Below, one piece after another: positions 46,761-58,444 of a stretch of DNA of 64,000 nt. A program made the position numbers and the translations under genes. This stretch comes from Perca fluviatilis (lineage: Eukaryota; Chordata; Actinopteri; Perciformes; Percidae). Where the stretch lies: the NCBI RefSeq assembly GCF_010015445.1, contig NC_053133.1:1859766-1923765 (forward strand). Direction: 5' to 3'. The notes under the pieces were generated by a model that made no database searches, had not been told where the DNA came from, and saw only the letters and a list, made by a program, of their open reading frames with translations. Within the stretch, counting starts at the first letter, position 1; each line of letters starts with the position of its first letter.

Positions 46761-47162
46761 CCCTGGTCGTCCGTGACCTCCCGCCGCATAAACCCACGCC
46801 AAGACTTCACTATGTGGTGTTACGAGGAGGAGGAGGAGGTCACGGTGCAGAGGCAGCCCAGTGTGCCATGGACTAAGGGTCATGCCTAAAGACGCTCATC
46901 TTCGTTGTTCTTCTTCCCCTTCGAGCTTACAAATGGAGGGAGTCGCGGCGGTTCAGTAGCCTGTTAGACATCCGGCTATTCAACAGCTTCCACACTGATG
47001 GTAGTCAAACTCAGCCTGCCTTCTCTCTGTCTCTGCTCTGCCTCCCTTCTGCCTGGCTCAGTCATGGATCAGTCCTCAGCTGGCCCACGGTTCCCCATTA
47101 CACCACCGCTGGCGTCACTTTTCTTTTTTTTCTTACAAGATCTTAATGAGTTTCTTTGACCC

Positions 47163-47198
<36 letters not shown>

Positions 47199-47644
47199 GC
47201 AGCGCTCTGGCTAACAGCTGCCTGGCTGTTAACTCCTCTGAATCACTGAACAAATCAACATGCAACAGAGGAGACGAGGAAGAGGAGGAGGAGGAGGAGG
47301 GGAAAAGAGAGACAGAAGACGGCAACAGGAGAGTTGGTTCCCATTAGCTGTAGAAGGAGCCGTGATGCAATTCAGCTGCAGTTGGTATTACTACTACTAC
47401 TACTACTACTACTCCGAAACAATAATGGTAGAGACAAGGGGAGGGAGAATTAAAGAAGTAGAGAGAGAGAGAGAGAGAGACAGAGAGACAGAGAGAGAGA
47501 GAGATGAGGTGCATATTCTGGGAAGTGTTTCGCTAAGAGAGAAAAAATACTCTGCACAAAAGAGATGAGATGCTCCGTTGAAGATAATCACAGAGGAAGG
47601 AAGAGAGAGAAAGACATAGATACAGACACAGGGGGCTGAGAGAG

Positions 47645-47686
<42 letters not shown>

Positions 47687-47999
47687 GAGAGAGAGAAAAT
47701 AATGGCACATAACCATACACAGGCTGTGTGCATAGTGGGATCAATTTATTTTGTCTTCCCCACATACACGGGCTTGAAAAAATAGTGGGCACAACTAACA
47801 ATATTATGCAACCTGGTAGAACAACTAGGTCCAAACTGTTCGACCATGATAACGGAGCTGAGTCAAAGCCTGTGAGTGTGTCAACAGAAGAAATGAAGGA
47901 CTGTTGTATCGGATTAGAACTGTGCAGGTGTTCATTTCATTGTATCCATCCCCTGTGTACTGTATGTGACAGAGACTTGAGCTGTGTTCAAAACTGTCC
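46761..47999. other. no gene; CA, TAC and GA microsatellites
   Basis: (CA)n at 47165-47195, (GAG)n near 47280-47300, (TAC)n at 47389-47412, and (GA)n at 47461-47505 and 47640-47695. These explain the low-complexity open frames on both strands. 46870-47100 lies just upstream of the candidate minus-strand exon and could be its 5' UTR or promoter. Confidence 0.6.
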
Positions 48000-49645
48000 C
48001 TTATTACACTCACTCACTACTCCCTATATAGTGTTTATTAAAAAGTGAACTATATAGGGAATGACCAAACCAAATTTCGGATACTCACTGAAAACATCTT
48101 TGCGCCAGTATGTGCGCCGGTTAGTTGCGTGACAGAAGCGCAACAACAAACCCAAACAAACCTACTTCTAATACGCCCTGTACCGAGCACTCAGGAGGAT
48201 GGTAAAAAGGTTGTATATATGTTGCATGTTGCGTGTTACATTTCTACTTTTTAGAAACGAAAAGTCCGCTCCATTTTTCCTTTTCAGTTTTCGCGGTGTC
48301 ATCTGCTTCTTCTTCTCCTCCGGGAAAATATGGCCGCATTGCATTGTGGTATACAAGAGTAGTAGTAGGGTACTTTGTACGTACACTTAGCGCCCTTTAT
48401 ATAGAGAGTGTGGCCAACTAGGGAATCGAATGTTCTGAGCTATCCCGTTATGCGATTGGTTCCGAGGTGGTCACGTGTTTCGTGGACTCCATGTTTGATA
48501 CCAACATTCATCTGATTCCCATTGACATAGTGCACGGAATAGTGGGAAAATTAAATAAATTATTGAAAAAAGTGACATAAATCACTGAAAAAATGCCCAA
48601 CTGTTGCGTGTCTGGCTGCAATGAAAGACAGAGCAAAAGATTTCACAAGTCCCCCTGTGAACCAAAAAGGTGAAAAGTATGGGAGCTGTTCATTACTGTG
48701 TGAGGTAAATGTCAATTTCTCTCTTCGATATGATATCAACTTACATAGGACAAATATAGTAATACCATCGTTAATGTGTACCATGCTGTCAAAAAAGTTC
48801 TAACACTGCTTTAGAAATGAATGAAGTTTGAAGTTAGCCTTATGCTAGCGTTAGCTTTTTCGCTAGCACTCCATGTACCTAAATACTTGTGATCTTGACA
48901 TAGTCATATGGCTTTTGGTCTATACCGAGTCTAGGTGTCTTTTTTATGTTCATAATAATATTGGAGGTAAAGTGAAACACAGCTTGGACGGGGATGTTCG
49001 GCTAGGCAACAGCGTTAGCCTAGCCTGCTAGGTAAATATTACGACTGCCTTCGGAGTTTCCTATATCTGCATCCACGTTGTCAACATAAGACCTGTGGTG
49101 TTAGTGCTCCTTTTGTACCATAATTGTATTGAATGAAATATTAAGCTTCGCTCCTCTGAGATGGGTGGGTTTGTGTTACGTTACACACAAAGCTAGCTAT
49201 AGTTAGCCTGTATGCTAGCGGACATTAGAAAGGTAAACACTGCTCAGAGACTTAATAGGCGACGTGGTCACTCACTACAGTGGGCATTTTTTAGAGGCCC
49301 ATTTACGATATAGATGTAGAAGGCCTTTTACATATTGACAAACGTTGATAATAACATGTATATGCCTGTTTATGGTGAAAATAAGCAATTTATTTCAAGA
49401 TAGCATTTTCGCCCCATAGGGTTACACTGTAGAGTCATCTGACATTGGTATCCAATATGGCGCCCATGATTTGAGTTGGCCACACTCTCTATATAAAGGG
49501 CGCTATGTACACTCAAATTAGCTGTGCATTGTGGGTATTTTATAGTGGACTACATAGTGAATGAAATGAACCGCTGAGAATTCGAACACCACTACAAAAT
49601 GGTGAACACACTATATAGTGCACTATTTCCCTGATAGGGAACGGT
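48000..49645. mobile_element. inverted-repeat element (tatatagtgcacta family) with a THAP-like exon
   Basis: Outer arms carry ccctatatagtg and cactatatagtgcactattt. Inner arms are clearer: cttagcgccctttatatagagagtgtggcc (48387-48416 area) is mirrored by gccacactctctatataaag + ggcgctatg at 49480-49507. The interior has a start codon opening a THAP-like zinc-finger exon. Exact ends and target duplication are not resolved. Confidence 0.6.
48593..48669 (+). pseudogene. THAP-type zinc-finger first exon (transposon-derived)
   Basis: A start codon gives MPNCCVSGCNERQSK followed by RFHKSPCEP, then AAAAAG|GTGAAAAG, a usable donor. The opening M-P-x-C...C and the following FH-x-x-P match the start of THAP C2CH domains, which bind DNA in several transposases (P element, Kolobok-type) and domesticated proteins. 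The remainder of the domain should be in a downstream exon that I could not identify. It lies inside the inverted-repeat element, so a relic transposase is more likely than a host THAP gene. Confidence 0.4.
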
Positions 49646-50372
49646 TTCCAACACAGCTGCTGTCTTACAAACAAAAAGAAAATAAGATACATAGAGAACA
49701 ATAATACACATGTAGTTCATATATTCTATTACGGCTGATATTCTATTACTGCAGCTAGTGTCGCGACCACCAGCGCAGGTATAAATAGTCACGGAGATTT
49801 CATGACGTCACATATGCACGCGCCAGCTTGGCTGCGGTTACTGTAAAACACGCTTTATGATTTTATTCTTAAGAAAATGAAAAAATCCCTTGAAATGGCA
49901 CCAACAACACAGTGGCATTAAATTAGACTTGCAAATAGACTAAAAAGTAAAATGTGCAAAAAATAAATAAAATACAAAACAGAATTTGACTGTGGTCAGG
50001 GAAGAACTGTACACAATATTAACTGGCTCATAACCCAAATAGTATCATACAAATACAAATACATCAGCTGACTAATACTGTAGGCATGCAGACAGACAGT
50101 GACAGATCCAGAGTTAGAGGGAAAATAAGACCGTCTTGCCCACTGCCAGACTGGGCTGTTTATTGGGGCAGAAAAGGCAGCCAGTGTTAATGCATTATTC
50201 CCCAGCTCAGTGGCTATGCCTTGGCAACCAGGCTGTACAGTACCTCCTCCGATGGCACAGACAGAGAGCGGAAAGCACAGACACTACGTATACAATCTAT
50301 ACATATACATATAGAATACCAGGCACTATGGAGGAGTGCAAGAATACATAGAAGATTTGTGGAAGACGCTGG

Positions 50373-50404
<32 letters not shown>

Positions 50405-51208
50405 ATGGAGTTGGATTTACTCCTAGGAAATTTCTCAACCACTAGAAATCGCTGTGACAGTTACCCATACTGCCCTCTGTCTACTTGTATAATGTACATG
50501 TAAGCGTGTGCACATGGGGCACCCATGGTGACAGGTGAGAAGGGACATGTGCTGTGGTTGACACATGCACGCACGCACGCACACAAACACACACACACTC
50601 ATTCACTCACAGAGCAGTTAGCCTCATTATGCTCTGTGAGTATCCTAAAAAATTGCCTAAGGGAGATTTTTTGCACCATGTTGTGCCACCCAGGCAGACC
50701 CTCTAAAGCATTTGATGGTAGCTTGTTGTGGGTTGGTACATGGTCTCTTTTCATGGCAAAGGGTTAGGGTTAGGGTTGGGTGGTGCTACGTCTAGGCTGT
50801 GTGCTACAACAATAAGCTCTACCAATCAAAGACCTCCGCAGAATTTGAATAACACAAAAGCACTTCCATTATATTATGTTGCAATATTGTGTCAACTTGT
50901 TGAGTCTGATTTAGCTGATGTAACTAATGTAAATATTCAGATAACTATAATGAATTTGTTTTTGTCAAGAATTGGCTTTTTAAATCCGCAGAAGCTGTTT
51001 GTATCCAAGACTAACGACATGGGGGGGGCAGGGATCAACTGCAAAGTGTGTTTTATCTCATCTTGGCAGATGGCCCAGATGTTAGACCAGTTTACCAATC
51101 CATGGCTCTCAGCAGATTCTGAAACTATGTTCGGCTGTTTGGTGTTTCTTTGTTTGAGTGACCAATATGTCTTAAAGTATGTGAATATCTGTGAATGTCT
51201 TGCTTGTA

Positions 51209-51242
<34 letters not shown>

Positions 51243-51314
51243 ACATTGCTAGTTGTAAACATACATTTGTGCACAGCTTGTGACTCCGGGGGTAAATAAT
51301 GTTGTACACACACA

Positions 51315-51406
<92 letters not shown>

Positions 51407-51561
51407 ACATGACTGCATGGCACAACTCTACATCCTTGACTATAGTGCATAAACACAACAACACAGACACATGCACACACAGTAACACCAGAAAAAAGGA
51501 GAAAGGATAGAAAAAAGAGGAGAAAAGAAAAGAGAAGAGAGAAAAAAAGAGAAAAAGAGAG

Positions 51562-51606
<45 letters not shown>

Positions 51607-52953
51607 AAAGAAAAAAAAAAAAAAAAGAGGAGAGGAGAAAAAAAAAAGGAGAGAGGACTTGCGTACCGATGGTTCTTTACATATGGGGGATAGGTTGCCT
51701 GGATACAGTGGAGAGAAACTCTAATCTAAATTTAAACCTAGAGAGGAGGAGAGAGAGAAGCTGCTGTAGAGTGAGATGAAAGAGTGAGAGAGGACAATGG
51801 AGAGGTGAAAGAAATTAAGAGTAATAAGGTGGAGGGAGATGAAAAAGGCCAGAAGAGGACAGTGGACATTAGAGTGGACAGTACAAATGACAGACACAGA
51901 ATCTATACAAATATATATAAATGTATATGTATATAGATCCATGTAGTAAATCCATAGATGGGAACTTAACTATGCAAGAAAGCTAGAAAAAAAGAAAGAG
52001 GTTGAGGTGAGTAAAGCTCTTACAGCTAATCATCAAACACGCAGACCTAAGGAAAAGAAATCTTCTCTTTTTTCATTTTGTGTGCATGTGACTGACAATG
52101 AGTGTGTGTGTGTGTGTGTGTGAGAGAATAATGTGTGTAAATAGATATTATATAGATATTTTATCATTGCTTAGCCATATTGGTAGTGGCTATTTACACA
52201 CAAACACACAGATGGACAGACACATAGGCAGGAACCTTCTATAAATCAATTAATTAATCATTTCAATTTAATTTAATCAATTACAATGCTTTTGCACGCA
52301 CGCACGCACACACACACACTGCACTTTTCCCACAAAAGTATCACACACACACTCTTAAACTCTGCCCTGGGCAAGATGTATGTTAGTGCAGAGCAACAAA
52401 CCAATGGTGGCAGTGATACATGGCTGTGGTTTCCAAATGAGGCACTGCATGTTGCTGTTAGATAGAACTGTGCTGTGCTGGGAATGGTTCTATCTGGGAG
52501 CCAGCAGCTCCCCTCCCTGGCCGGGAAATCACAACACAGCATGTGGCTGCATCACGATGAGGACTGGGGAGGCTGATGAAGTTTCAGCACGGTGCTCTAT
52601 CTTAGTCTTATTGCCTTTTATGCTCATTCATTTTCTTTACACGTCTATTTGTATTCACGAGGCCCATTTCGTTTGTCATTTAACATGCTCTCCCTGACTT
52701 CCCTCTGGTACCGATCCACTTGCAGAACAGGGGGCTGACTCAGAGGGGGAGTATAACCTCTCTTGATGTCTTGTTCTACCATGATGGCTTGTGCTCCTTA
52801 AATGACAGGAGATTTAAAGGTGTTCTTGGCAAGATGTCCTCCTGACGTCTACAGGCAGTCATTGTGAACCTGCTACTTCAAAAGGTCGATCTTAGAGGCA
52901 TCATTTGAGTTATCAGACTAATGGAACACACATTAAGATGGATTCCCCTAAGG
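49646..52953. other. no gene; dense GT/CA and poly(A) microsatellites
   Basis: (GT)n at 50377-50404 and 51210-51240, (CA)n at 51308-51404, A-rich/GA-rich tract at 51490-51650, (GT)n at 52102-52122 and (CA)n near 52298-52318. A three-copy TTAGGG-like run lies at 50760-50780. 52370-52560 is less repetitive but has no recognised frame. Confidence 0.6.
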
Positions 52954-54015
52954 CAGGGGTTCTCAACCTTTTGCAAGCTGGGCCCCCCCAAAGCTGGTTC
53001 ATTGCAGTTGGGCCCCCCCCCTCCAATTTCTTGGCGAAATGTCTGATAAACATGGCCTCAAATCATCCTCGATTTGTGCACGATTGCGGTATTTGGTTTT
53101 GAGTGCAGTCATTTCTGAGAATCCTGCCTCACACAAATACGCCGACGCGAAAGGGAGGAGAATCTCCAAGGCGACGTCACAGAGTTGAGATGTACTTCCT
53201 GCTCTGCTGCCCCAGAATGACGAAAGAGGGCAGGAGGTCAGTGGCGTAACAAGCCAACACCGGGCCCCTATGGAGGATTATCAAGGCGACCCCCCCTACT
53301 ACAGCACGTGATGACAGCGCAATGTCCACGAGCAGGCTACCATGAATAGGACAGGACAGGATCATAGAGACACAGCATACAAGAGATGAGATGACTGACA
53401 ACATCAGGAGTAGCCTACACGAACCACAACAACAAAAAAACACTGGTGAATGGCATCATAACACATGAAAAAACACACAAGGGCAGTCCCTCCAGGATTT
53501 CGTGGCCTTTTTTTGAGATTGTTGCGGCCCAAAATGCCTGATTTCACGGGAGCTTTTGTTAAAAATTGCGATAAAAGTTGTGGTGTCTTTTGTATGTTGC
53601 AATTTTTTTTTTACTTTCTTTAAAAATAAAAAGGAAACTTGTTTTGGGGAGAATAATAATTAGTACTATTAATTAATTATTCTGGGCTGAGATTTCCTAG
53701 GAACCTTAAAAGGCTCTGGATGCTGCAAATGTTGGTATAATAGGAAAATGGCTGGTGGATTTAAGACAAAAAATAATTTATTGAATGTGAATATGAATCA
53801 AATATGAACATATCTGTCACTGTCAGTGGCTTGTTGGTCTTTACATTGTTAGTTAATGTCCAATCCTGGCCAGTGGCCACACACACACACACACACACAT
53901 TCATACAGTTTGTTAAAGTACTTATTGGACTTTAACTTATCATTGCACTTAAAATAACGAGCATAGCTGTCCTCAATTTAGGTCATCTGCGTTTTTTCCT
54001 GCATCCACCGTGTGT

Positions 54016-54018
<3 letters not shown>

Positions 54019-54086
<68 letters not shown>

Positions 54087-54117
54087 TGTGTGTGTATGTG
54101 TGTGTGTGTGTGTGTGC
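54019..54117. repeat. (GT)n microsatellite
   Basis: 99 bp of nearly pure GT within the hAT element. Confidence 0.95.
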
Positions 54118-54381
54118 GCGCGTCAGTCGCGGGGGAAATGGAGCAGCAGCCCCGCCCGCTGCAGAGAGTATACATTACTGAAACAGCAGCCGCTTCAGTG
54201 ACTGTATAATGAAAAAACGTTACAGCGTACATTGATGTTAAAATGTATACAGGTTGGCAGGACGGTCTGAAATGCGTTTTGACGGTCTTTCGCTGTACGT
54301 TTTGTTGGTAAATGTGAGATGTTCGAGTCACACACACGATCATCTTCATAACAGAAACAAGGAAATGAATTTGACCCGTTC

Positions 54382-54570
54382 TCACTCCCGCTTGGTCAGT
54401 GGCTGTTCTCTCATTGCTGACAGGTGCTCAGACGCTGATTGAAATAGAGAGGAGAAGTCGTGTGACGTGCCTGCATCAGTGATAAAGTCTGCAAGGCTGG
54501 GGAACATGTCGCAGTTCCCTCGACTGATGCGGCCATGCCAGAGGTCAAGTTTTTGTGTGAAGGCGTCCAC
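54382..54570 (-). pseudogene. hAT (ZBED5-like) transposase fragment
   Basis: The minus frame reads VDAFTQKLDLWHGRISRGNC, then DMFPSLADFI and FQSASEHLSAMREQ. It resembles the segment around KLELW...FP-L in ZBED5/FAM200-type hAT transposases and their domesticated relatives (family recalled from memory). A stop codon lies just upstream in this frame and related text continues in another frame (54571-54800), so it is frameshifted. The catalytic and C-terminal dimerisation regions are absent. Confidence 0.5.
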
Positions 54571-55022
54571 TCTGTCTGCAAGGAGCTAAATCTGAGTTTG
54601 TATGAGGAGTGGTGTGTGTCTCCTCTCTGCTCTGACTGCAGGCTGGGACTGCTACGCGAGGCCACTGAGAGACTGACCGCCTGGGAGGGCTTTTGGACGG
54701 GGGAGGGGCTCACGGCAGCACCCGCTGCTCGTTGAGCACAGTGGCTGCAGAGTGATACGTGCTTTTTGTCTCCAGACACCACAAAAGTCTCCAAAATCAC
54801 CAGTAAAAGTCGCTAGATTAGTTTTTGACAAACAAGTCGCCAGGAGGATGATTGTGTGTTACAGTCCAACCACTTGCATTTCAACATGAGGGAAATTTTT
54901 TTTCTGAATTTTTTATTTTTTTTCTCCCATCCTGTAGCCTACTCGCGCCCCCGCGGGAGAGTGTCCGCGCCCCCCTCGGTTGAGAACCACAGCCCCACCG
55001 GTTGAGAACCACTGCCCTAAGG

Positions 55023-56365
55023 GAAAGAGGTTGTTGAAGGCTTGTTAAAATGACTAATCAAACTAAAAATAAAATAAAAAAGTGATCTCTGCCCCTCCCA
55101 GCATTTACTGACACCCTGAACATACTGCCACTCCATCACAGACAGAGAACTTTCCCCAGTACCTTTGATAGGAGTGTAAGCTTAGAAAGGGCCTGTTCTC
55201 TAGAGCAAAGCCAAAAGAGTTGATGATTATGGATAAAATATAGGGGCAATTATTGTTATGACATCCTTAGGCAGTATTTTAGGTGTCCTAGTTTATGGAC
55301 ATGAATCATTTAATCTCACTAATTTCAATTTTCTTGGTGACAAACTACACCAAATACCACATTTCTACCATGTGGAGGAGGTGGGTACATTTATAGTGCT
55401 AAACTAATCTTGGATAATGAGTGTTTTCAAAAAATCGAATAAATACTAAAAATACTTCTCTCGATCATCCTTAATGCAGCATTGATTGCCAGAGCTGCAG
55501 TCAAGTCCACCTTGGTCGAGTCCAAGACCAGGACTAGTCGAGACCGAGTCATGACCAAGTCCAAAGAGGTTCAAATCCAAGCCAAGACCGAGTCCAAATG
55601 AGAGACAGTCAGGATCGTAGAAAGAAAGGGTCAAATATTGCGACATTATTTCCTTAAAATATAAAATGGAGTCCGGACTCAAGCACTACAGTCCTGTTGA
55701 ATGCCTTCATCAAATCCCTCCTGGGGATATAAAGGCCATCATGTCTGCGAGTCTTGACATTCCTCTCATCCCTTAAACAGTACACCCCCCTCTTTCTAGT
55801 ATGAAAGTGGTTATGGCAAATTATGGTAGACATATTTATCACGGTTGCAAAAGGTCCTACAGTATCCACAGCAGACTGAGACCAAGACGTTGAGGCAGCA
55901 AGAAAGGTGTTAGAGAAGAGTACTGTAGTGAAAGAGTCATTCTATCACATCCACAAAGTACAGCATTAGATGTAAAGTTAAGAGGCAGTGGTGAAGAAAA
56001 GGAAAAAAGGGAGAAAGACACAAATGTATGTTTTTCCTATTTTGAGACCATCATTTGATAGAATATGAGAGATTGCGCTGAGTGTGAATTCAAGAAAAAA
56101 GACATTCTGAGGGCCTCACCTGTGAATATTAATCTCACCAACATGGTGACTTTATTAGTAAGGCAAAACTGAATACTGTTATTCATTGAATCCATGTGTT
56201 GTTTGAGCTGGTGATATATAAGAACAAATAAGCTACTGTTGTTTTGCATTAAATACAAACTTGAAAATGTCACAATCCTTGTTTTTTTTTGTAGTTTCCT
56301 GTTTTATTTTGTAGGTTCACTTCTCATGTCATGTCTTGTTTGACTTCCTGCCTTGTGTTTTTCCC
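55023..56365. other. no gene; one MITE-like patch
   Basis: 55486-55700 (cagagctgcagtcaagtcca ... gtccggactcaagcactaca) is a degenerate fish hAT-MITE pattern with many GAGTCC/GGACTC repeats, but no matching duplication was found. The rest is unremarkable. Confidence 0.5.
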
Positions 56366-56489
56366 AATGGACCTTTTTCACAGCAGACATGTTGACTTGT
56401 CATAGTAGGAAAAGCACAGCTGAAATTGATAACCTTAATGATGGCTCAATTCCATCAAGTGTCCCAGTAAGATATTTCAGTGAGTCAGC

Positions 56490-56946
56490 ATGCACAATAC
56501 CAGGACCTCTCCTAAGTGGAATGCAGCCATCAGTAATGGTTTAATACCAGGAACTCTCCTAAGTGGAATGCAGCCATCAGTAATGGTTTAATACCAGGGT
56601 CTCTCCTAAGTGGAATGCAGCCATCATTAATGGTTTAATACCAGGACCTCTCCTAAGTGGAATGCAGCCATCAGTAATGGTTTAATACCAGGGTCTCTCC
56701 TAAGTGGAATGCAGCCATCATTAATGGTTTAATACCAGGACCTCTCCTAAGTGGAATGCAGCCATCATTAATGGTTTAATACCAGGACCTCTCCTAAGTG
56801 GAATGCAGCCATCATTAATGGTTTAATACCAGGACCTCTCCTAAGTGGAATGCAGCCATCAGTAATGGTTTAATACCAGGCCTCTCCTAAGTGGAATGCA
56901 GCCATCAGTAATGGTTTAATACCAGGACCTCTCCTAAGTGGAATGC
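56490..56946. repeat. 47-bp minisatellite, left block, about ten copies
   Basis: The unit contains ccatcagtaatggtttaata, ccaggacctctcctaagt and ggaatgcag. Two alternating variants exist (cagtaatgg/cattaatgg; gacctctcc/ggtctctcc), indicating higher-order amplification. Confidence 0.93.
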
Positions 56947-57825
56947 AGCACACTTAAAAATGATAACCCAACTTGGGTTGTTTTATAACCCAACCGCTGG
57001 ATCACTATTGCACCGGACCAACAGTAGTTAATTTGACCCAGCAAGATGGGTTGGTCATTTTTAACCCAACAGATGAGTTAAATATTCTACCCAAATGCTG
57101 GGTCAAATTAATTACAATTCTGGGTTGATTCAACTATATATTTGTTATATAGTGTACCCAAATGCTGGGTCAAATTAATTACAATTCTGGGTTGATTCAA
57201 CTACATATTTGTTATATAGTGTATAGGTGAATGCTTGGCAAAATTAACCCATATCCCAGATTAATTCTAACACATTACAGTACAATTTAAGAAAATAAAT
57301 TGCAATAAAACTGTTAAACTACAAACCTAGAACAGAATACATGCTAGATTTATGCATATATGCAATAAACACTTAAACAATACAAAAACAAAACATAATG
57401 GAATCTTTGAAAAAAATGTATTATATCAACAATATAGTGGAACTGGTGCAGTTCATATCACTCAGGTAGGAAAACATTCAGAGCAAAACAACAATTACGA
57501 ATGAACTGGCTGAACATTCAACAGGCCAACAGTCAACAGGTCTATAGTGAACAAATTCAAATTCCTATTAAAAAGCTGCTATTAAGAGCCATTAGCTCTA
57601 CTTGCAAGCAAGTATTCTACTTTGAATAAACTTTACCATTTTAGACTCCCCTCCTGGCATTTCATATGACCAAGTTTCAAACAACTTTGATGCAGCATCC
57701 CCATGCAGGACAAGCCTGTGCAATCTATAAAATGGAAAACACATTTTTAAAACCAATTCAATGTGGCACACTAATAAAACATTATAAACAATGCATCCTC
57801 ATAGATCATATTTCCCTATACCTAC

Positions 57826-58013
57826 CATGCCTTTGGTCATTAGGTGAGGGAACTCTTCGAGGATCTGATCGATGGTCCAATTGTTGTCCCTAATCCACTT
57901 GGCCCTGTAGACTGTCGTGTTCCGCATGTAGGTCTCTATCTGGCTGAGGGGCTGAGAATTGTTTCTCAACCATTCTTTAAGCTGTGACTCACGTTCGTCT
58001 GATATGGTACATT
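57826..58013 (-). CDS. exon B of a SAM-associated transposon gene
   Basis: The exon begins after TTTTTTACAG and reads (E)CTISDERESQLKEWLRNN, SQPLSQIETYMRNTTVYRAK and WIRDNNWTIDQILEEFPHLM + TKGM, then GTAGGT at the donor (57824-57825). The pattern of a short arginine/tryptophan helix followed by I-x-x-IL-x-x-FP-L resembles the region after the SAM domain in teleost SAMD3-like proteins that are multicopy and transposon-linked (from memory). The first two bases complete a Glu codon begun by the previous exon, so the join is phase-consistent. Function unknown. It lies inside the CACTA-like element. Confidence 0.55.
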
Positions 58014-58096
58014 CTGTAAAAAAGAACAAGAAAGTTGTCATTCACTGAAATATGGATGTTTTGCTTCATCAAATAATTTTTCAGTTTAATAATTAC

Positions 58097-58217
58097 CTGG
58101 TATGAGAGCCCTTGCAAGAGCGCCATCATCTGGCGTTTGTGGTGGTGTCTGTGCCGTGCTCTGCGACCTGCTGGTTGATCTCAGCCGCTTCCTGACGTTC
58201 CGCAGCCTTTCCTCCAG
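58097..58217 (-). CDS. exon A of the same transposon gene
   Basis: The frame reads LEERLRNVRKRLRSTSRSQS, then TAQTPPQTPDDGALARALIP and one base of Glu before the donor G|GTAATT (GT at 58095-58096). The Ser/Thr/Pro-rich linker composition suits a region between domains. The upstream boundary is unclear: a TGA lies about 20 codon-bases upstream in this frame and the nearest clean acceptor (TTTTTTTCAG near 58269) would include it. Splicing to exon B restores an open frame across the junction. Confidence 0.5.
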
Positions 58218-58380
58218 GAATCCAGTGGCTGGCTCTATTCATCTATTGGAGTCACTTTGACATATTACATGGAAGCTACTGAAAAAAAGAGGAAATTATA
58301 TTTCATAAGAATTCATGTCTGAAAAGGGCTTTAGTAGCAATGCACACTTGATATGCTGTGGATGGGAAAACAAATATTTC

Positions 58381-58444
58381 TTACCTTTAAATCTTTCGAC
58401 AAGGTCTGGCACTCTGTCAAAGTGTTAATGACAAAGCTATCCAT
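58381..58444 (-). CDS. possible first coding exon, SAM-domain start
   Basis: An acceptor-like TTTCAG precedes ATCA, then MDSFVINTLTECQTLSKDLK and a donor AAAG|GTAAGA. M-D-x-FV-x-x-TL-x-E resembles the first helix of the SAM domain in the multicopy fish family. The expected remainder of the SAM domain is missing and the phase does not fit exon A cleanly, so an exon has probably been lost. Confidence 0.35.

Larger units (their letters stand above)
52954..55014. mobile_element. 2061-bp hAT element with transposase relic
   Basis: The left end is CAGGGGTTCTCAACCTTTT and the right end is CGGTTGAGAACCACTG. The 8-bp duplication CCCTAAGG is perfect (52946-52953, 55015-55022). A second GGTTGAGAACCAC copy lies just inside the right end. 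It carries a minus-strand transposase fragment at 54382-54570 and long (GT)n at 54019-54117. Most of the coding region is deleted. Confidence 0.92.

Noticed and set aside
46652..46876. Plus-strand open frame over the CpG island
   Set aside because: It is the antisense of the better-supported minus-strand frame, which has a Kozak start and a splice donor; Gly/Arg runs reflect GC content.
50760..50780. Telomere-like TTAGGG run
   Set aside because: Only about three units, too short to call an interstitial telomeric site; common by chance in GT-rich fish DNA.
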